Assembly: GCA_963782965.1 (NCBI GenBank) | Contig: CAWALV010000002.1 | Coordinates: 186,001 to 250,000 of the forward strand | Origin: CAWALV01 sp963782965 | GTDB lineage: Bacteria > Actinomycetota > Actinomycetes > Acidothermales > Acidothermaceae | DNA: 64,000 bases | Direction of reading: 5' to 3' | Shown here: positions 49,950-59,391 of the stretch, piece after piece | Layout of the letters: every line of letters begins with the position of its first letter | Position numbering within the stretch: the first letter of the stretch is position 1 | The notes under the pieces: model-generated | Told to the model about the DNA's origin: nothing | The model's database searches: none | The model's input: only the letters and a program-made list of their open reading frames with translations | Made by a program: the position numbers and the translations under genes

Positions 49950-52378
49950 GGCACGTGAGCGATCGAGGCGACGGATCCCGTTCCCGTCGCTTCGTGCGGA
50001 CGGTGTGTGCGGTCGCGGTCGTTCCGCTCGCCATCGCCGGCAGCTGGTTACCGGTCGCGGCGCACGCCGCGCCGGCCGACTCAGGCTCGAGCCCGACCGC
50101 AAGCCCGAGCGCGAGTGCAGCGCCGCCGCCGGTCACGATCACCATCGACTCACTCGAACCCCGCGTCGTCCGGCCCAAGGACACCATCACCCTCGACGGC
50201 ACGATCAAGAACACGTCGGGAATCTCGCTGAACTACGTGTCGGTCGAACTGCGCGTCTCGGCGCAACGCATCACGACCCGGTACGACCTCGCTCAGGACT
50301 CCGACCCGTCGACCGTGACCGGCTACCCGGTCTACGCAACCCGCCAGTCGCTCGACACCTTGGCGCCCGGCGAGGAACGGTCGTGGCATCTCTCGCTGGC
50401 CGAAGACCGGATCGCCCTCCCCAACTCTGCGAGCCAGTTCGGCGCCTACCCGATAGCCGTCGAAGCCCGCGGCTACGCGGCCGACTCCGGCGCGTCGGTC
50501 GTCAGGCGGATGCCGACGACCGTGCTCTGGATGCCGGCAGGTGCGCAGCTCACGCCCACGCAGGTGAGCTGGTTGGTACCGCTCGAAGACGGCATCCACC
50601 GCGCGGAGGGCACGACGTTCTTCGACGACCAGCTCGCCACCGACCTGGCGCCGTCCGGTCGGCTGGGGCAATTGCTGCGCGCGACCACCGACGCGAAGCT
50701 TCCGCTGACGTACGCGATCGACCCCGCGCTCGTCGACGATGCGACGGTCATGGCGGCAAGCACCTCCTCAACGAAGCCATCAGGCAGCGGCAGCGCATCG
50801 GGGAGCGCGCCCGCAAGCAGCCGACCCTCGGCGTCTCCCACGTCGACCGCCTCGCCCGCGTCGACTCCCGGCGTGACGCCGACGCCCAGCGTGACGCCCA
50901 CGCCGACGCCGAGCCCGACGCGGTATCAGGTGGTGGCGCCGGGCCAGAAGACAACCGCCGGACGCGGCGCAGCCGCAGCCGCGACATGGCTCACGCAACT
51001 GCGCGCAGCGGTATCGAAACCCGGGGCCGAGACGCTCGCGCTTCCCTACGGCGACGCGGATCTCACCGCGTTGGAGCATGCCGGCCTCAGCCGCGAGATC
51101 GCGATCGCCCGTTCGACGGGGCAGGCTGCACTCGCAGCGGATCTCCGGGCGCCCTCTTTGCCGGACGTCGTGTGGCCGGTCGGCGGCGTCATCGACACCA
51201 CCACACTCGACGACCTCTCGAGCGACCTCGTCTCGGCCGTGGTCCTCTCCGACGCCGCGTTGCCACCGCGCGACCCGAACGCACTGACCGGTGTTCGCTC
51301 CGATCTGCAGACCGCTTCGGGCCACGTCCGCGCGGTGCTCACCGACTCCGCGATCGACGCGATGATCGCCGATCCTGCCAGTGCAGGCAGCAACGACCGG
51401 CTTGCCGAGCAGCGCATCCTCGCCGAGACGATGCTCATCACCGAGCAGCGTCCGGGCGCGGGTAGCTCGATCGTTCTCGTGCCGCCACGAATGGTCGACC
51501 CCAGCAACGGCTTTCTCGCACGCTTGCTACAGGACTCCGGTTCGGTGCCGTGGTTGAGCGCCGTCGGGCTGCAATCCGTCGTCGACCAGCCGTCGGACGG
51601 CGTCGAGCGCTCGTCGCTCGTCTACCCCGACGCCGCTCGACAGGCAGAACTCTCGCCGTCGGTACTCGCACCCATTCCGCACGACCGCGACCAGCTGTCG
51701 GTGTTCGCTGCGCTCCTGGGCTCGGGTGTCGTCGAACCCGCGATCAACGCGGCGAGTGTCGCGCTGCTGCGTGCGGAGTCGAGCAGCTTGCGCACGGATC
51801 CCGCGCGCTCCCGAGTGATCATCAGTGACGTCGAAACAGGCATCTATTCGAGGTTGACGAAGGTCCATATCGCCGACCCGGGGCTGATCACGTTGACCAG
51901 CCGCAAGCAGCGCATCCCGATCACGGTCGTCAACGATCTCCCGAACCCGGTGACGGTGACGATTCGCCTGTCTGCCCAGAATCCGACCCGGCTCAAGGTT
52001 GCCCCGATACCGCCGCTCACGGTGCCGAAGAACAGCCGGCAAGACGTGCTCGTCGACGTCGAGGCGCGTACGAACGGCCGCTTCACCGTCGTCGCGCAGT
52101 TGATGACAGCCGAAACGGTTTCCCGACCGTATGGTTCGCCGGTCACGTTCGAACTCAACGCAACGGCGTTCGGCGCGGTGGCGCTCGCCATTGCGGGTGC
52201 GGCGGCGGGCGTGCTGTTCCTGATCGCCGCGGTACGGCTCGCGCGCCGGGCCCGACGTGCGCGCGCACAACGTCGCTCCGGTGCCGGCACCGGCGATCCG
52301 CCGACCGACCCGGCCGCCGATCCCGCCGCACAGCCGCCGGCCGACGTCCCCGATGACGTCGACGCTGCCAGCTCATGA
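49946..52378 (+). CDS. DUF6049-family secreted/membrane protein
   Basis: An 810-residue protein resembling Rv3909. It has an N-terminal signal-type helix (VCAVAVVPLAIAGSWLPVAA) and a long extracellular region with an Ig-like early part (VVRPKDTITLDGTIKN). A Ser/Thr/Pro-rich insert around residues 270-330 carries repeats of the (TPTPSVTPTP) kind. A C-terminal membrane helix (VALAIAGAAAGVLFLIAAV) and a short basic cytoplasmic tail follow. Function is unknown, but it is always near murJ. GTG 49946 overlaps the nudix stop (GTGA); murJ overlaps its own stop. Confidence 0.88.
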   Translation: MRHVSDRGDGSRSRRFVRTVCAVAVVPLAIAGSWLPVAAHAAPADSGSSPTASPSASAAPPPVTITIDSLEPRVVRPKDTITLDGTIKNTSGISLNYVSVELRVSAQRITTRYDLAQDSDPSTVTGYPVYATRQSLDTLAPGEERSWHLSLAEDRIALPNSASQFGAYPIAVEARGYAADSGASVVRRMPTTVLWMPAGAQLTPTQVSWLVPLEDGIHRAEGTTFFDDQLATDLAPSGRLGQLLRATTDAKLPLTYAIDPALVDDATVMAASTSSTKPSGSGSASGSAPASSRPSASPTSTASPASTPGVTPTPSVTPTPTPSPTRYQVVAPGQKTTAGRGAAAAATWLTQLRAAVSKPGAETLALPYGDADLTALEHAGLSREIAIARSTGQAALAADLRAPSLPDVVWPVGGVIDTTTLDDLSSDLVSAVVLSDAALPPRDPNALTGVRSDLQTASGHVRAVLTDSAIDAMIADPASAGSNDRLAEQRILAETMLITEQRPGAGSSIVLVPPRMVDPSNGFLARLLQDSGSVPWLSAVGLQSVVDQPSDGVERSSLVYPDAARQAELSPSVLAPIPHDRDQLSVFAALLGSGVVEPAINAASVALLRAESSSLRTDPARSRVIISDVETGIYSRLTKVHIADPGLITLTSRKQRIPITVVNDLPNPVTVTIRLSAQNPTRLKVAPIPPLTVPKNSRQDVLVDVEARTNGRFTVVAQLMTAETVSRPYGSPVTFELNATAFGAVALAIAGAAAGVLFLIAAVRLARRARRARAQRRSGAGTGDPPTDPAADPAAQPPADVPDDVDAASS

Positions 52379-54048
52379 GCATCCGCGAGCAACCGACCGG
52401 CACGGGAGACCCGGAAGCCGGTGCGGGCATCGGCCTGGTGAGGTCGAGCAGTGCCATGGCGCTCGGCACGATGGCGTCACGCGCGACCGGATTCCTACGC
52501 ACCGCAGTCATCGCGGCTGCGCTGGGTTCCCACCAACTCGCCGACGCGTACAACATCCCGAACGCCGCTCCGAACGCCGTCTACGACCTGCTGCTCGGCG
52601 GTGTTCTGACGAGTGTCGTCGTCCCGCTACTTGTCAGGGCGGTGAAGGACGACGCGGAGCAAGGTGAGCTCTACGCACAGCGACTCCTCACGGTGGTCGC
52701 GGTCGTGCTCGGCGCGTGCACCGTGATCGCCGTCTTGGCGGCACCACTCGTCGTCGACGTGTATGCGTCACACTTCACCGGCCAGCAACGCGCGCTCGCA
52801 ATCACGTTCGCACGCTTCTTCCTCCCGCAGGTCTTCTTCTATGGGATCAGTGCCACGGTCGGCGCGATCCTGAACACGCGCAACCGGTTCGCGGCGCCGA
52901 TGTGGACCCCGGTCCTCAACAACATCGTGCTGATCGTTACCGGTGTGCTGTTCATGATGGTGACGTCGAAACACGCATCGGTAAGCCTCACCACAGGTGA
53001 GACCGCACTGCTCGGTGTGGGAACGACAGCCGGCGTCGTCATCCAGACCCTGGCGCTGTGGCCGTCGCTTCGCGGTGCCGGATTCCGCTGGCGGCCGCGC
53101 TTCGACTGGCGCAACGCGGGTCTGGGCGAGGTGGGTCGCCTCGCCGGCTGGGTGCTCGTCTATGTCGCGGCCAACCAGGTGGGATTCGCGGTAGTGACGA
53201 ACCTCGGTAGCGCCGCCGACCATGCGGCGACCGCACATCAGGTGACGCACGGCGACAGCTTCGCCGCCTATTCCTACGCGTACCAGCTCTTCCAGTTGCC
53301 CTACGCGATCGTGGCCGTGTCGGTCATCACGGCGTTGCTGCCTCGCATGAGCGGGCACGCAGTCGACCGCAATCTTGCGGCGGTTCGGGGTGACGTGTCG
53401 ACCGGGTTGCGCATGACAGCGGTCGCCGTCGTGCCCGCCACCTTCGCGTTGATGGCGCTCGCTCCCGAGATCACCGGTGTCGTCTTTGCACACCGCAGCA
53501 CCTCACCCGCCGACGCCCGCTACATCGGTTGGTTGCTGGTCGCCTTCGCGGTAGGTCTGGTGCCGTTCTGCATCTTCCAACTGCTGCTCCGCGCCTACTA
53601 CGCGATGCGAGACACGCGACGGCCCGCCCTCATCAACATCGTCGTCACTGCGGTCAACATCGGCGTCGACGTCGCCCTGTACCTCACACTGCCCGTCGGG
53701 TGGCGCGGCGTCGGATTGGCGCTGGGGTTCTCGGCGTCCTACTGGGTCGCGCTCGTCTTGACCGCGCGGTCGGTCAGCCGACGACTTCGCGGGCTCGACG
53801 GACCCCGCGTGCTTCGCACGTACGTTCAGCTCGGCGTCGCGTCCTTGCTCTCCGGGGCGGTCGCATTCGGGCTCGCCCGCCTGACACACGCCTTGCTCGG
53901 GCGCGGGTTCGGCAGCGATGTCGTCGCACTCGTCGCGGGCGGCGGAACCGGCGCTGCCGTGTTGTTCACGCTCGCCGGCCGCATGCGCATTGCCGAGGCG
54001 ACCGAACTCGTGCAGGTCATCCGCCAGCGGCTCGCGATCGGTCGCTAG
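52375..54048 (+). CDS. murJ: lipid II flippase MurJ (MviN)
   Basis: Moves lipid II across the membrane for peptidoglycan synthesis. The 557-residue protein has about 14 predicted helices. The MOP-type motif region is MALGTMASRATGFLRTAVIA, then LADAYNIPNAAPNAVYDLLL. Later blocks are FFLPQVFFYGISATVGAILN and FQLPYAIVAVSVITALLPRM. In mycobacteria the corresponding protein (Rv3910) also carries a cytoplasmic pseudokinase and extracellular domain; here these are in a separate gene at 55727. ATG 52375 overlaps the previous stop by four bases. Confidence 0.95.
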   Translation: MSIREQPTGTGDPEAGAGIGLVRSSSAMALGTMASRATGFLRTAVIAAALGSHQLADAYNIPNAAPNAVYDLLLGGVLTSVVVPLLVRAVKDDAEQGELYAQRLLTVVAVVLGACTVIAVLAAPLVVDVYASHFTGQQRALAITFARFFLPQVFFYGISATVGAILNTRNRFAAPMWTPVLNNIVLIVTGVLFMMVTSKHASVSLTTGETALLGVGTTAGVVIQTLALWPSLRGAGFRWRPRFDWRNAGLGEVGRLAGWVLVYVAANQVGFAVVTNLGSAADHAATAHQVTHGDSFAAYSYAYQLFQLPYAIVAVSVITALLPRMSGHAVDRNLAAVRGDVSTGLRMTAVAVVPATFALMALAPEITGVVFAHRSTSPADARYIGWLLVAFAVGLVPFCIFQLLLRAYYAMRDTRRPALINIVVTAVNIGVDVALYLTLPVGWRGVGLALGFSASYWVALVLTARSVSRRLRGLDGPRVLRTYVQLGVASLLSGAVAFGLARLTHALLGRGFGSDVVALVAGGGTGAAVLFTLAGRMRIAEATELVQVIRQRLAIGR

Positions 54049-54144
54049 CCCTACCGAAGCCGGAACTGCTCGGCCGAACGGCGGCTCCGCTCTGCGCCAT
54101 TCGGGCGAACGGTCCTCAAGGGTGCCGCATTACGCGCCGACCTC

Positions 54145-54633
54145 ATGGCTGAGGTGAGCATGCAACCGAGGCCGAACGGGGGAGTGCGCTGCCCGGCATC
54201 CCCAACCGAACGCCGGCAGCGGCAACGCTTCGGCGTGCTCGCACAAGCCACCCGCGAACGCGGCGACATCATCCTCGGCTGGCTGACCAGGATCGCGGTG
54301 GGCGTCGCGATGGTCGCCGTCGTCGGCTTCGACGGCCTGTCCATCGGCGTTGCGCACTTCACGGCGTCCGACGACGCCGACAATGCCGCGAATGCTGCCA
54401 GCACGGCCTGGCACGACAAGCCCGGTGACATGCAAGCGGCACTCCTGGCGGCCGAGAATTCCGTTGCCACCCACGGCGAGACCGTGGTTCCCAACACCTT
54501 GACGATCGATCCCGACGGCACGGCGCACATCAAGGTTCGCCGCTCGGCAACCACGCTGATCGTTCACCACATCGGTGCGTTGCGCTCCTGGACGACGATC
54601 ACCGCCGCGGGATCGGGTCGGTACGTGGCATGA
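54145..54633 (+). CDS. TadE-like small membrane protein
   Basis: A 162-residue protein with one membrane helix (residues about 45-68, LTRIAVGVAMVAVVGFDGLS). The acidic stretch SDDADNAANAASTAWHD next to it and a small extracellular domain are reminiscent of actinobacterial Flp-pilus TadE-like proteins. No TadA, TadB or flp gene is nearby, so pilus function is unlikely. It overlaps the next start (54630-54633), suggesting one operon with the NlpC/P60 gene. ATG 54145 or ATG 54160 may be used. Confidence 0.6.
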   Translation: MAEVSMQPRPNGGVRCPASPTERRQRQRFGVLAQATRERGDIILGWLTRIAVGVAMVAVVGFDGLSIGVAHFTASDDADNAANAASTAWHDKPGDMQAALLAAENSVATHGETVVPNTLTIDPDGTAHIKVRRSATTLIVHHIGALRSWTTITAAGSGRYVA

Positions 54634-55715
54634 CGGTCGGCCGGCGGGTCCGCCTCTTGGCTCTGGCGACCATTGTCGTTGCAACCGCGACGCTTCCGGC
54701 GGGCGCTGCGGGTGCCGACCCGCTCGCCGACGCCAAAGCCCAGGCCGCCCACCTCCAGCAGCAGGTCACGGCGCTGCGAGTGCAAGCGGAGCAGGCCACC
54801 GAACGCTACGACGCGGCGGAGGCTCAGATGGGGGAGTTGGTCGGCCAGGAGGTCGCGGCCCGCCGCAGCGCTGCGGATGCCCAGCACGCGACCGACCAGG
54901 CGCAACAGGTCGCCGGCGCTCGAGCGCGCGCGCTCTACATGTCAGGCGGCATGCTCGGCATCTACGCCAGCGTTCTCGACGGCTCCGACCCGGCGCGGCT
55001 ACTCGCCGGGCTCCACGACGTCCAGACCATGTCGTTGATCGACGCCCGCGCGGTGCGCACCGTCTCCGAATCGCGGCAGCGCCTCGCCCAGGCGCAGCAG
55101 ACGATCGCGACGCTGGTCCAACGCCAAAACGACGCCGCTGCCGAAGCCAATGCGGCCCGGCTCCAGGTCGAACAAACGCTCGCCGAGCAACAGCAAGCTC
55201 TCGCCGCCGCGAACGACCAGGTCAAGACGATCGAGGCGCAGATCGAGGCGCAGCTGGCGGCAGACAACGCGGCGCGCGCGTCAGCGGCGCTCGTCGCCGC
55301 TCGCGAAGCTGCGCTGCAGGGCGGATTCAGCCCGGGCCAGCCGAGTCAGGCCGCGCTGACCGCCATCGCGGCGGCGGAGTCCCAGCTGGGCAAGCCGTAC
55401 GTCTACGGCGGATCCGGCCCGGACACCTGGGACTGCTCTGGCCTCACGCAGTTCGCCTACCGGCTCGCCGGGGTCGGGCTGCCGCGGACTGCGGCCGAGC
55501 AATACCTGGCGGTCGCGACGAAGGTGCCCCTCGGTGAACTCCAGGCCGGTGATCTCCTGTTCTGGGCAACGAACCCGGCCGATCCGAACAGCATCCACCA
55601 CGTGGCGATCTACCTCGGCAACGCCCAGATGATCGCCGCACCGCACACCGGCACTGTGGTGCAGATCCAGCCGGTATACCTCGACGGCTACTACGGTGCC
55701 GTCCGTCCGAGCTGA
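54630..55715 (+). CDS. NlpC/P60 peptidoglycan hydrolase (RipA-like)
   Basis: Secreted D,L-endopeptidase that cleaves peptidoglycan stems. The 361-residue protein has a signal peptide (LLALATIVVATATLPAGAAG), then a long coiled-coil autoinhibitory-type region (residues about 30-230, rich in Ala/Gln). The C-terminal NlpC/P60 domain shows GKPYVYGGSGPDTWDCSGLT with the catalytic Cys, HHVAIYLGNAQMIAAPHTG with the catalytic His, and VYLDGYYGAVRPS. The order of domains is that of RipA/RipC proteins. The start is ATG 54630. Its position beside murJ fits a cell-wall module. Confidence 0.93.
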   Translation: MTVGRRVRLLALATIVVATATLPAGAAGADPLADAKAQAAHLQQQVTALRVQAEQATERYDAAEAQMGELVGQEVAARRSAADAQHATDQAQQVAGARARALYMSGGMLGIYASVLDGSDPARLLAGLHDVQTMSLIDARAVRTVSESRQRLAQAQQTIATLVQRQNDAAAEANAARLQVEQTLAEQQQALAAANDQVKTIEAQIEAQLAADNAARASAALVAAREAALQGGFSPGQPSQAALTAIAAAESQLGKPYVYGGSGPDTWDCSGLTQFAYRLAGVGLPRTAAEQYLAVATKVPLGELQAGDLLFWATNPADPNSIHHVAIYLGNAQMIAAPHTGTVVQIQPVYLDGYYGAVRPS

Positions 55716-55726
55716 GCAGGCTTAGC

Positions 55727-57472
55727 ATGGCTTCGGGACACGGCGCGCCGAGCGTTCGCCTCCGCCGCATCGGCCGATGGTTGCGAGAGACGGACGAGCT
55801 CGACGCCTACGGGAGCGAGTCCGAGCGGGGCTGGGACGAAGCCGCGATCGGCCTCGGCGCCGCGCTTGCAGGATCGTGTGGCAGCAGGGACCGGAGGTCG
55901 GACGTGGGCGGTGCTCTCACTGTGGCGCCCGGTCAACTCATTGCCGGTCGCTACCGCCTCGAGGCCCACCTGCCCGGTTACGCCGATGGGCCGGCGACCA
56001 CCCTCGGCGAATCATGGCGGGCTCACGACGATGTGCTCGCCAGGCCGGTCGCCATGCTGCTCACCCCGCTCGACGACGCGCGGGCACCGCAACTGCTCGC
56101 CGGGGCGCGGGCGACCGCCCGGCTCGCCAACCCGGCGCTGGCGCGGGTCTACGACGCAGGCGAAAGCGACACCTTCGCATTCGTCGTTACGGAATTGCTC
56201 GACGGTGGTTCGCTTGAGGAGCAGCTGCGCGTCGCGCCGCTCGAGCCGGCGGCGGCGGTCGATCTGGTGGCCGGAGTCGCCGGCGGTGTGGCGGCCGCAC
56301 GGGCTGCAGGTCTCGCGCCGTTGGCGCCGTCCCCCCGAGGCGTGCTGTTCTCGACGACCGGCTCGGCCCGACTCGCCGGTGTGCCGCTGGCCGAACCCGC
56401 AGGAAACGACGGCGGCGCAGACCGCGCGATGGACGGGCCCGGCAACAGCTCGCAAGCGCTGCTCCTGGAGGCGTCGCTGCGATCCGACACCCAGGCGCTC
56501 GGCAATCTGCTCTACGCGGCGCTGACCGGCCGGTGGTCCGGCCCACGAGGCGACAGCTCGTTGCCGGAAGCACCGTGCCTGGAGGGTCGTCTGTGCATGC
56601 CCCGACAGGTCCGCAGCGGCGTTCCGCGGACTCTCGACAGCGTGGTGAGCCGAACGATCGGCGACGACACCGCCCGCCATGGCCTCCCGGAGATCACGTC
56701 GCCCTCCGAGTTCGTCGCTGCGATCGAGCCACTGCGTGACAGTCGCGACGACGGGCACCCGTTCGGTGCTGACACACACGAGACCGCGCCGATCATTTCC
56801 GATCCACCGGTCCCCGGCGGCAGCTGGTTGCAAAGCCGCGGGCAACGCTGGAGCGTCGTCGGAGTGGCTGCGATCCTCGTCGTCGGCGTCTTGGGGTTGC
56901 TGCGGCCAGGTTCTGGCGGCTACCTGCACTTCGGCGGCCACCCGGCGGCGACCGAGCAGCAGAAGAACACGGGCACCGGCGCCGGTACCGGCCCGTCGGC
57001 GGCGGCTCCGTCGGCAGCAGCCGGAGCCAAGGCGATCTCGGCGCATTCGGTCGTCGAGTTCGACCCGTACGGCGACCACCACGACCCCCATGTGGCAGAG
57101 GCCTCCGACGCCATCGACGGCAACCCCGGTACGGCCTGGCACACCCAGACGTTCACGAGTGCGACGTTCGGCAACATGAAGCCGGGCGTCGGACTGCTCG
57201 TCGACCTGGGGTCCGCGCGCACGGTCGCTTCCGTCGAGGTGAAGCTGCTCGCCGACGGCACGTCGCTCGAACTCTTCGAAAGCGACAGCGCCCCGCAGAC
57301 CGAACAGTCCATGACGCTCGTCGGCTCCCAGGCGGGTGCCGGCCCGACGGCAACGTTGCAGCCCAAGACACCGACGAAAGCGCGCTATTGGCTGGTGTGG
57401 CTGACGAAGCTTCCGGCATCCGGCAGTGGCGGGTACGCCAGCGGCATCACCGACGTGTCGTTTCGTCCCTGA
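55727..57472 (+). CDS. membrane pseudokinase with extracellular C-terminal domain (MviN partner)
   Basis: A 581-residue protein with a protein-kinase-like domain at about residues 70-340 (IAGRYRLEAHLPG; VTELLDGGSLEEQLRVAPLE). The catalytic residues are missing: the VAIK lysine is replaced (RPVAMLLTPL), no HRD or DFG motif is seen, and the catalytic-loop position reads LAPLAPSPRGVLFS. A transmembrane helix follows (WSVVGVAAILVVGVLGLL, near 375-395), then a discoidin-like sugar-binding domain (AIDGNPGTAWHTQTF). This matches the C-terminal half of Rv3910, which binds FhaA after phosphorylation by PknB. Here it stands alone, with two genes between it and murJ. Confidence 0.85.
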   Translation: MASGHGAPSVRLRRIGRWLRETDELDAYGSESERGWDEAAIGLGAALAGSCGSRDRRSDVGGALTVAPGQLIAGRYRLEAHLPGYADGPATTLGESWRAHDDVLARPVAMLLTPLDDARAPQLLAGARATARLANPALARVYDAGESDTFAFVVTELLDGGSLEEQLRVAPLEPAAAVDLVAGVAGGVAAARAAGLAPLAPSPRGVLFSTTGSARLAGVPLAEPAGNDGGADRAMDGPGNSSQALLLEASLRSDTQALGNLLYAALTGRWSGPRGDSSLPEAPCLEGRLCMPRQVRSGVPRTLDSVVSRTIGDDTARHGLPEITSPSEFVAAIEPLRDSRDDGHPFGADTHETAPIISDPPVPGGSWLQSRGQRWSVVGVAAILVVGVLGLLRPGSGGYLHFGGHPAATEQQKNTGTGAGTGPSAAAPSAAAGAKAISAHSVVEFDPYGDHHDPHVAEASDAIDGNPGTAWHTQTFTSATFGNMKPGVGLLVDLGSARTVASVEVKLLADGTSLELFESDSAPQTEQSMTLVGSQAGAGPTATLQPKTPTKARYWLVWLTKLPASGSGGYASGITDVSFRP

Positions 57473-57505
57473 CCTTCCCCCGATGATGCCGCTGCGCCCG
57501 CTAGG

Positions 57506-58180
57506 GTGGCCGTCGTGACCGGGGGTCCAGCCGGCGTGGGTGCCGGTTCGTCGACCGACGAGAGCGAGCCTGGCGGCGACCCTGACGTCGCGGCGCTACG
57601 CCGCCATCTCGCCGGTGATCCCAATGCGTTCACCGAGATATTCCAACGCCACCGCGATCACCTGTGGGCGATCGCGCTGCGCACCATGGGTGATCCCGAC
57701 GAGGCTGCAGATGCGCTGCAAGACGCGCTGATCTCCGTCGTCCGTCATGCAGCCAGCTTTCGGGGCGATTCCAGGGTCAGCACCTGGCTGCACCGGATCG
57801 TGGTGAACGCCTGCCTCGACCGCCACCGCCGGAAGTCTGCCCGGCCGACCACCGCACTTCCGGACGACGAACACATGCCGGACGCCCGCGTCGCAACGCA
57901 CGACGCTTTCGCCGACGCCGACATCGCGACCGACGTGTACGCCGCGCTCGCGACCCTGCCGTTCGAGCAGCGGGCGGCGATCGTGCTCGTCGACATCGAG
58001 GGCTACCCCGTCGACGAAGCCGCGCAAATCCTCGAGGTGCCGGCCGGCACCATCAAGAGCCGCTGCGCCCGCGGCCGGGTGCGCCTCCTCCCGCTTCTTG
58101 AACACCTGCGCGGCGGGAACCCGCCCGGGGTCGGAGGCGTCGAACCACCGATGACCGCACCACGAAAGGATCTCCGGTGA
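57506..58180 (+). CDS. sigM: RNA polymerase sigma factor SigM (ECF)
   Basis: ECF sigma factor of 224 residues in the conserved position before its anti-sigma factor and trxB. Region 2 is in FTEIFQRHRDHLWAIALRTM, followed by GDPDEAADALQDALISVVRH. Region 4 is ALATLPFEQRAAIVLVDIEG, followed by YPVDEAAQILEVPAGTIKSR. The first ~25 residues are Gly/Ser-rich; GTG 57506 or GTG 57515 may be used. In mycobacteria SigM controls surface and lipid genes. Its stop overlaps the GTG of the anti-sigma gene. Confidence 0.93.
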   Translation: MAVVTGGPAGVGAGSSTDESEPGGDPDVAALRRHLAGDPNAFTEIFQRHRDHLWAIALRTMGDPDEAADALQDALISVVRHAASFRGDSRVSTWLHRIVVNACLDRHRRKSARPTTALPDDEHMPDARVATHDAFADADIATDVYAALATLPFEQRAAIVLVDIEGYPVDEAAQILEVPAGTIKSRCARGRVRLLPLLEHLRGGNPPGVGGVEPPMTAPRKDLR

Positions 58181-59206
58181 CAACCCCGCACCCGGAGCTC
58201 GAAACCCTCGCCGAGCTCGCGGATGACGCTCCCGGCAGTGCCGACACTCCCGGCAGTGCCGAGACCGCCGGCAGTGCCGAGACCGCTGGCAGTGCCGACG
58301 CCGCGAGCCACGTCCGCGAACACGTGCTCGGCTGCGCGCAGTGCGCCGACGACCTGCGCTCGCTGCGCGAGGTGCGTCACGCGCTGCGGTCGCTGCCGCC
58401 GGTTGACATGCCACCCGACGTCGCCGCCCGGCTCGACGCCGCCATCCGAGCTGCCGCGAGCGAACAGGCTGCCGAACCGGCCGCGACCGTGCTCCCGGTC
58501 CACAGCCGCACGATCACCAGCCGGAAGCGCACGCCGAGCCGCCGGCCCGGCTTCCTGACCTCCTCCACCGTTGCGGCGGCCGTCGTCGGGATCGCGGCGA
58601 TCGCTGCCGTCACCGTGGCGCTCGGTCACACCTCCGATTCGAAACGGTCTTCAGCCGGGTCGGCGGCCGAGGCAAGCAGTGCGTCGACGCTGATCGCGTC
58701 CGGCACGAACTACACGCGCGACACGATCCAGTCCCAGGTCAAGGCAGTACTCCGCCAGCACGTGCCGAATGCCGCGCAACAGTTCGCCGCGCTCACCGAC
58801 ACGACATCGGCGGGCCGCGCGAACTCGCCGGCGGCGGCAGGCCCTGCCCTGAGTTCGGCCGCCGCGAATGCATCGGCGCAACCCTCGCCGCTCGGCTCGG
58901 CGCCCGCCGCTTCGCCGGCCGCGCCGGCGAGCGGGCACTTTGTCCAAGGCGCGCGCGGCGGCGCCAACTGCACCGACCGGCAGCTTGGCCAACCCGCAAG
59001 CGCTTGCCTCTTGCCTGTCCGCGCTCGCGGGCACGCCGGTGAGCCCGGTGCTCGTCGACTTCGCGCTGTTCAACGGCCAGCCGGCGACGGTCCTCGTCTT
59101 CCAGGATCCGACCGATCCGAGCATCCTCGACTACTACGTCGAGCCCGAGGGCGCCGACTGCAGCCAGGACCTCGCCTTCTTCGGGCGTCTCTCGGCGCCG
59201 CACTGA
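58177..59206 (+). CDS. zinc-finger anti-sigma factor (RsmA-like), C-terminal frame broken
   Basis: Predicted membrane anti-sigma M factor. The N-terminal domain has the zinc anti-sigma signature HVLGCAQC (H-x3-C-x2-C) near residue 50. A membrane helix (SSTVAAAVVGIAAIAAVTVA) is near residue 135. Before it is an 18-bp tandem repeat (58231-58300), giving GSAETA units. The reading frame is normal to about 58930, then fails. One frame over, from about 58937, the expected extracellular domain continues (ANPQALASCLSALAG; FALFNGQPATVLVFQDPTD) to the stop at 59204-59206. One extra base in or near GGG 58933-58935 explains it. Without correction the frame runs on to 59349. Confidence 0.8.
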
Positions 59207-59391
59207 CAGCCCGCGGGTCGCCGGCGGCTTCCGGGGAATCATCGCCACCTAGGATCTGTTTCACGGTCGCACGGTGGCAGCCAGCACCGGGCGACAGCTG
59301 CCACGTTCGGCAGCCCGGAACACATCAATCTCGAGGCAGGTCTGCGTGAGCACCGCGACGTCCAACCCGCAATTCGGCGAAGCATCCGCTC

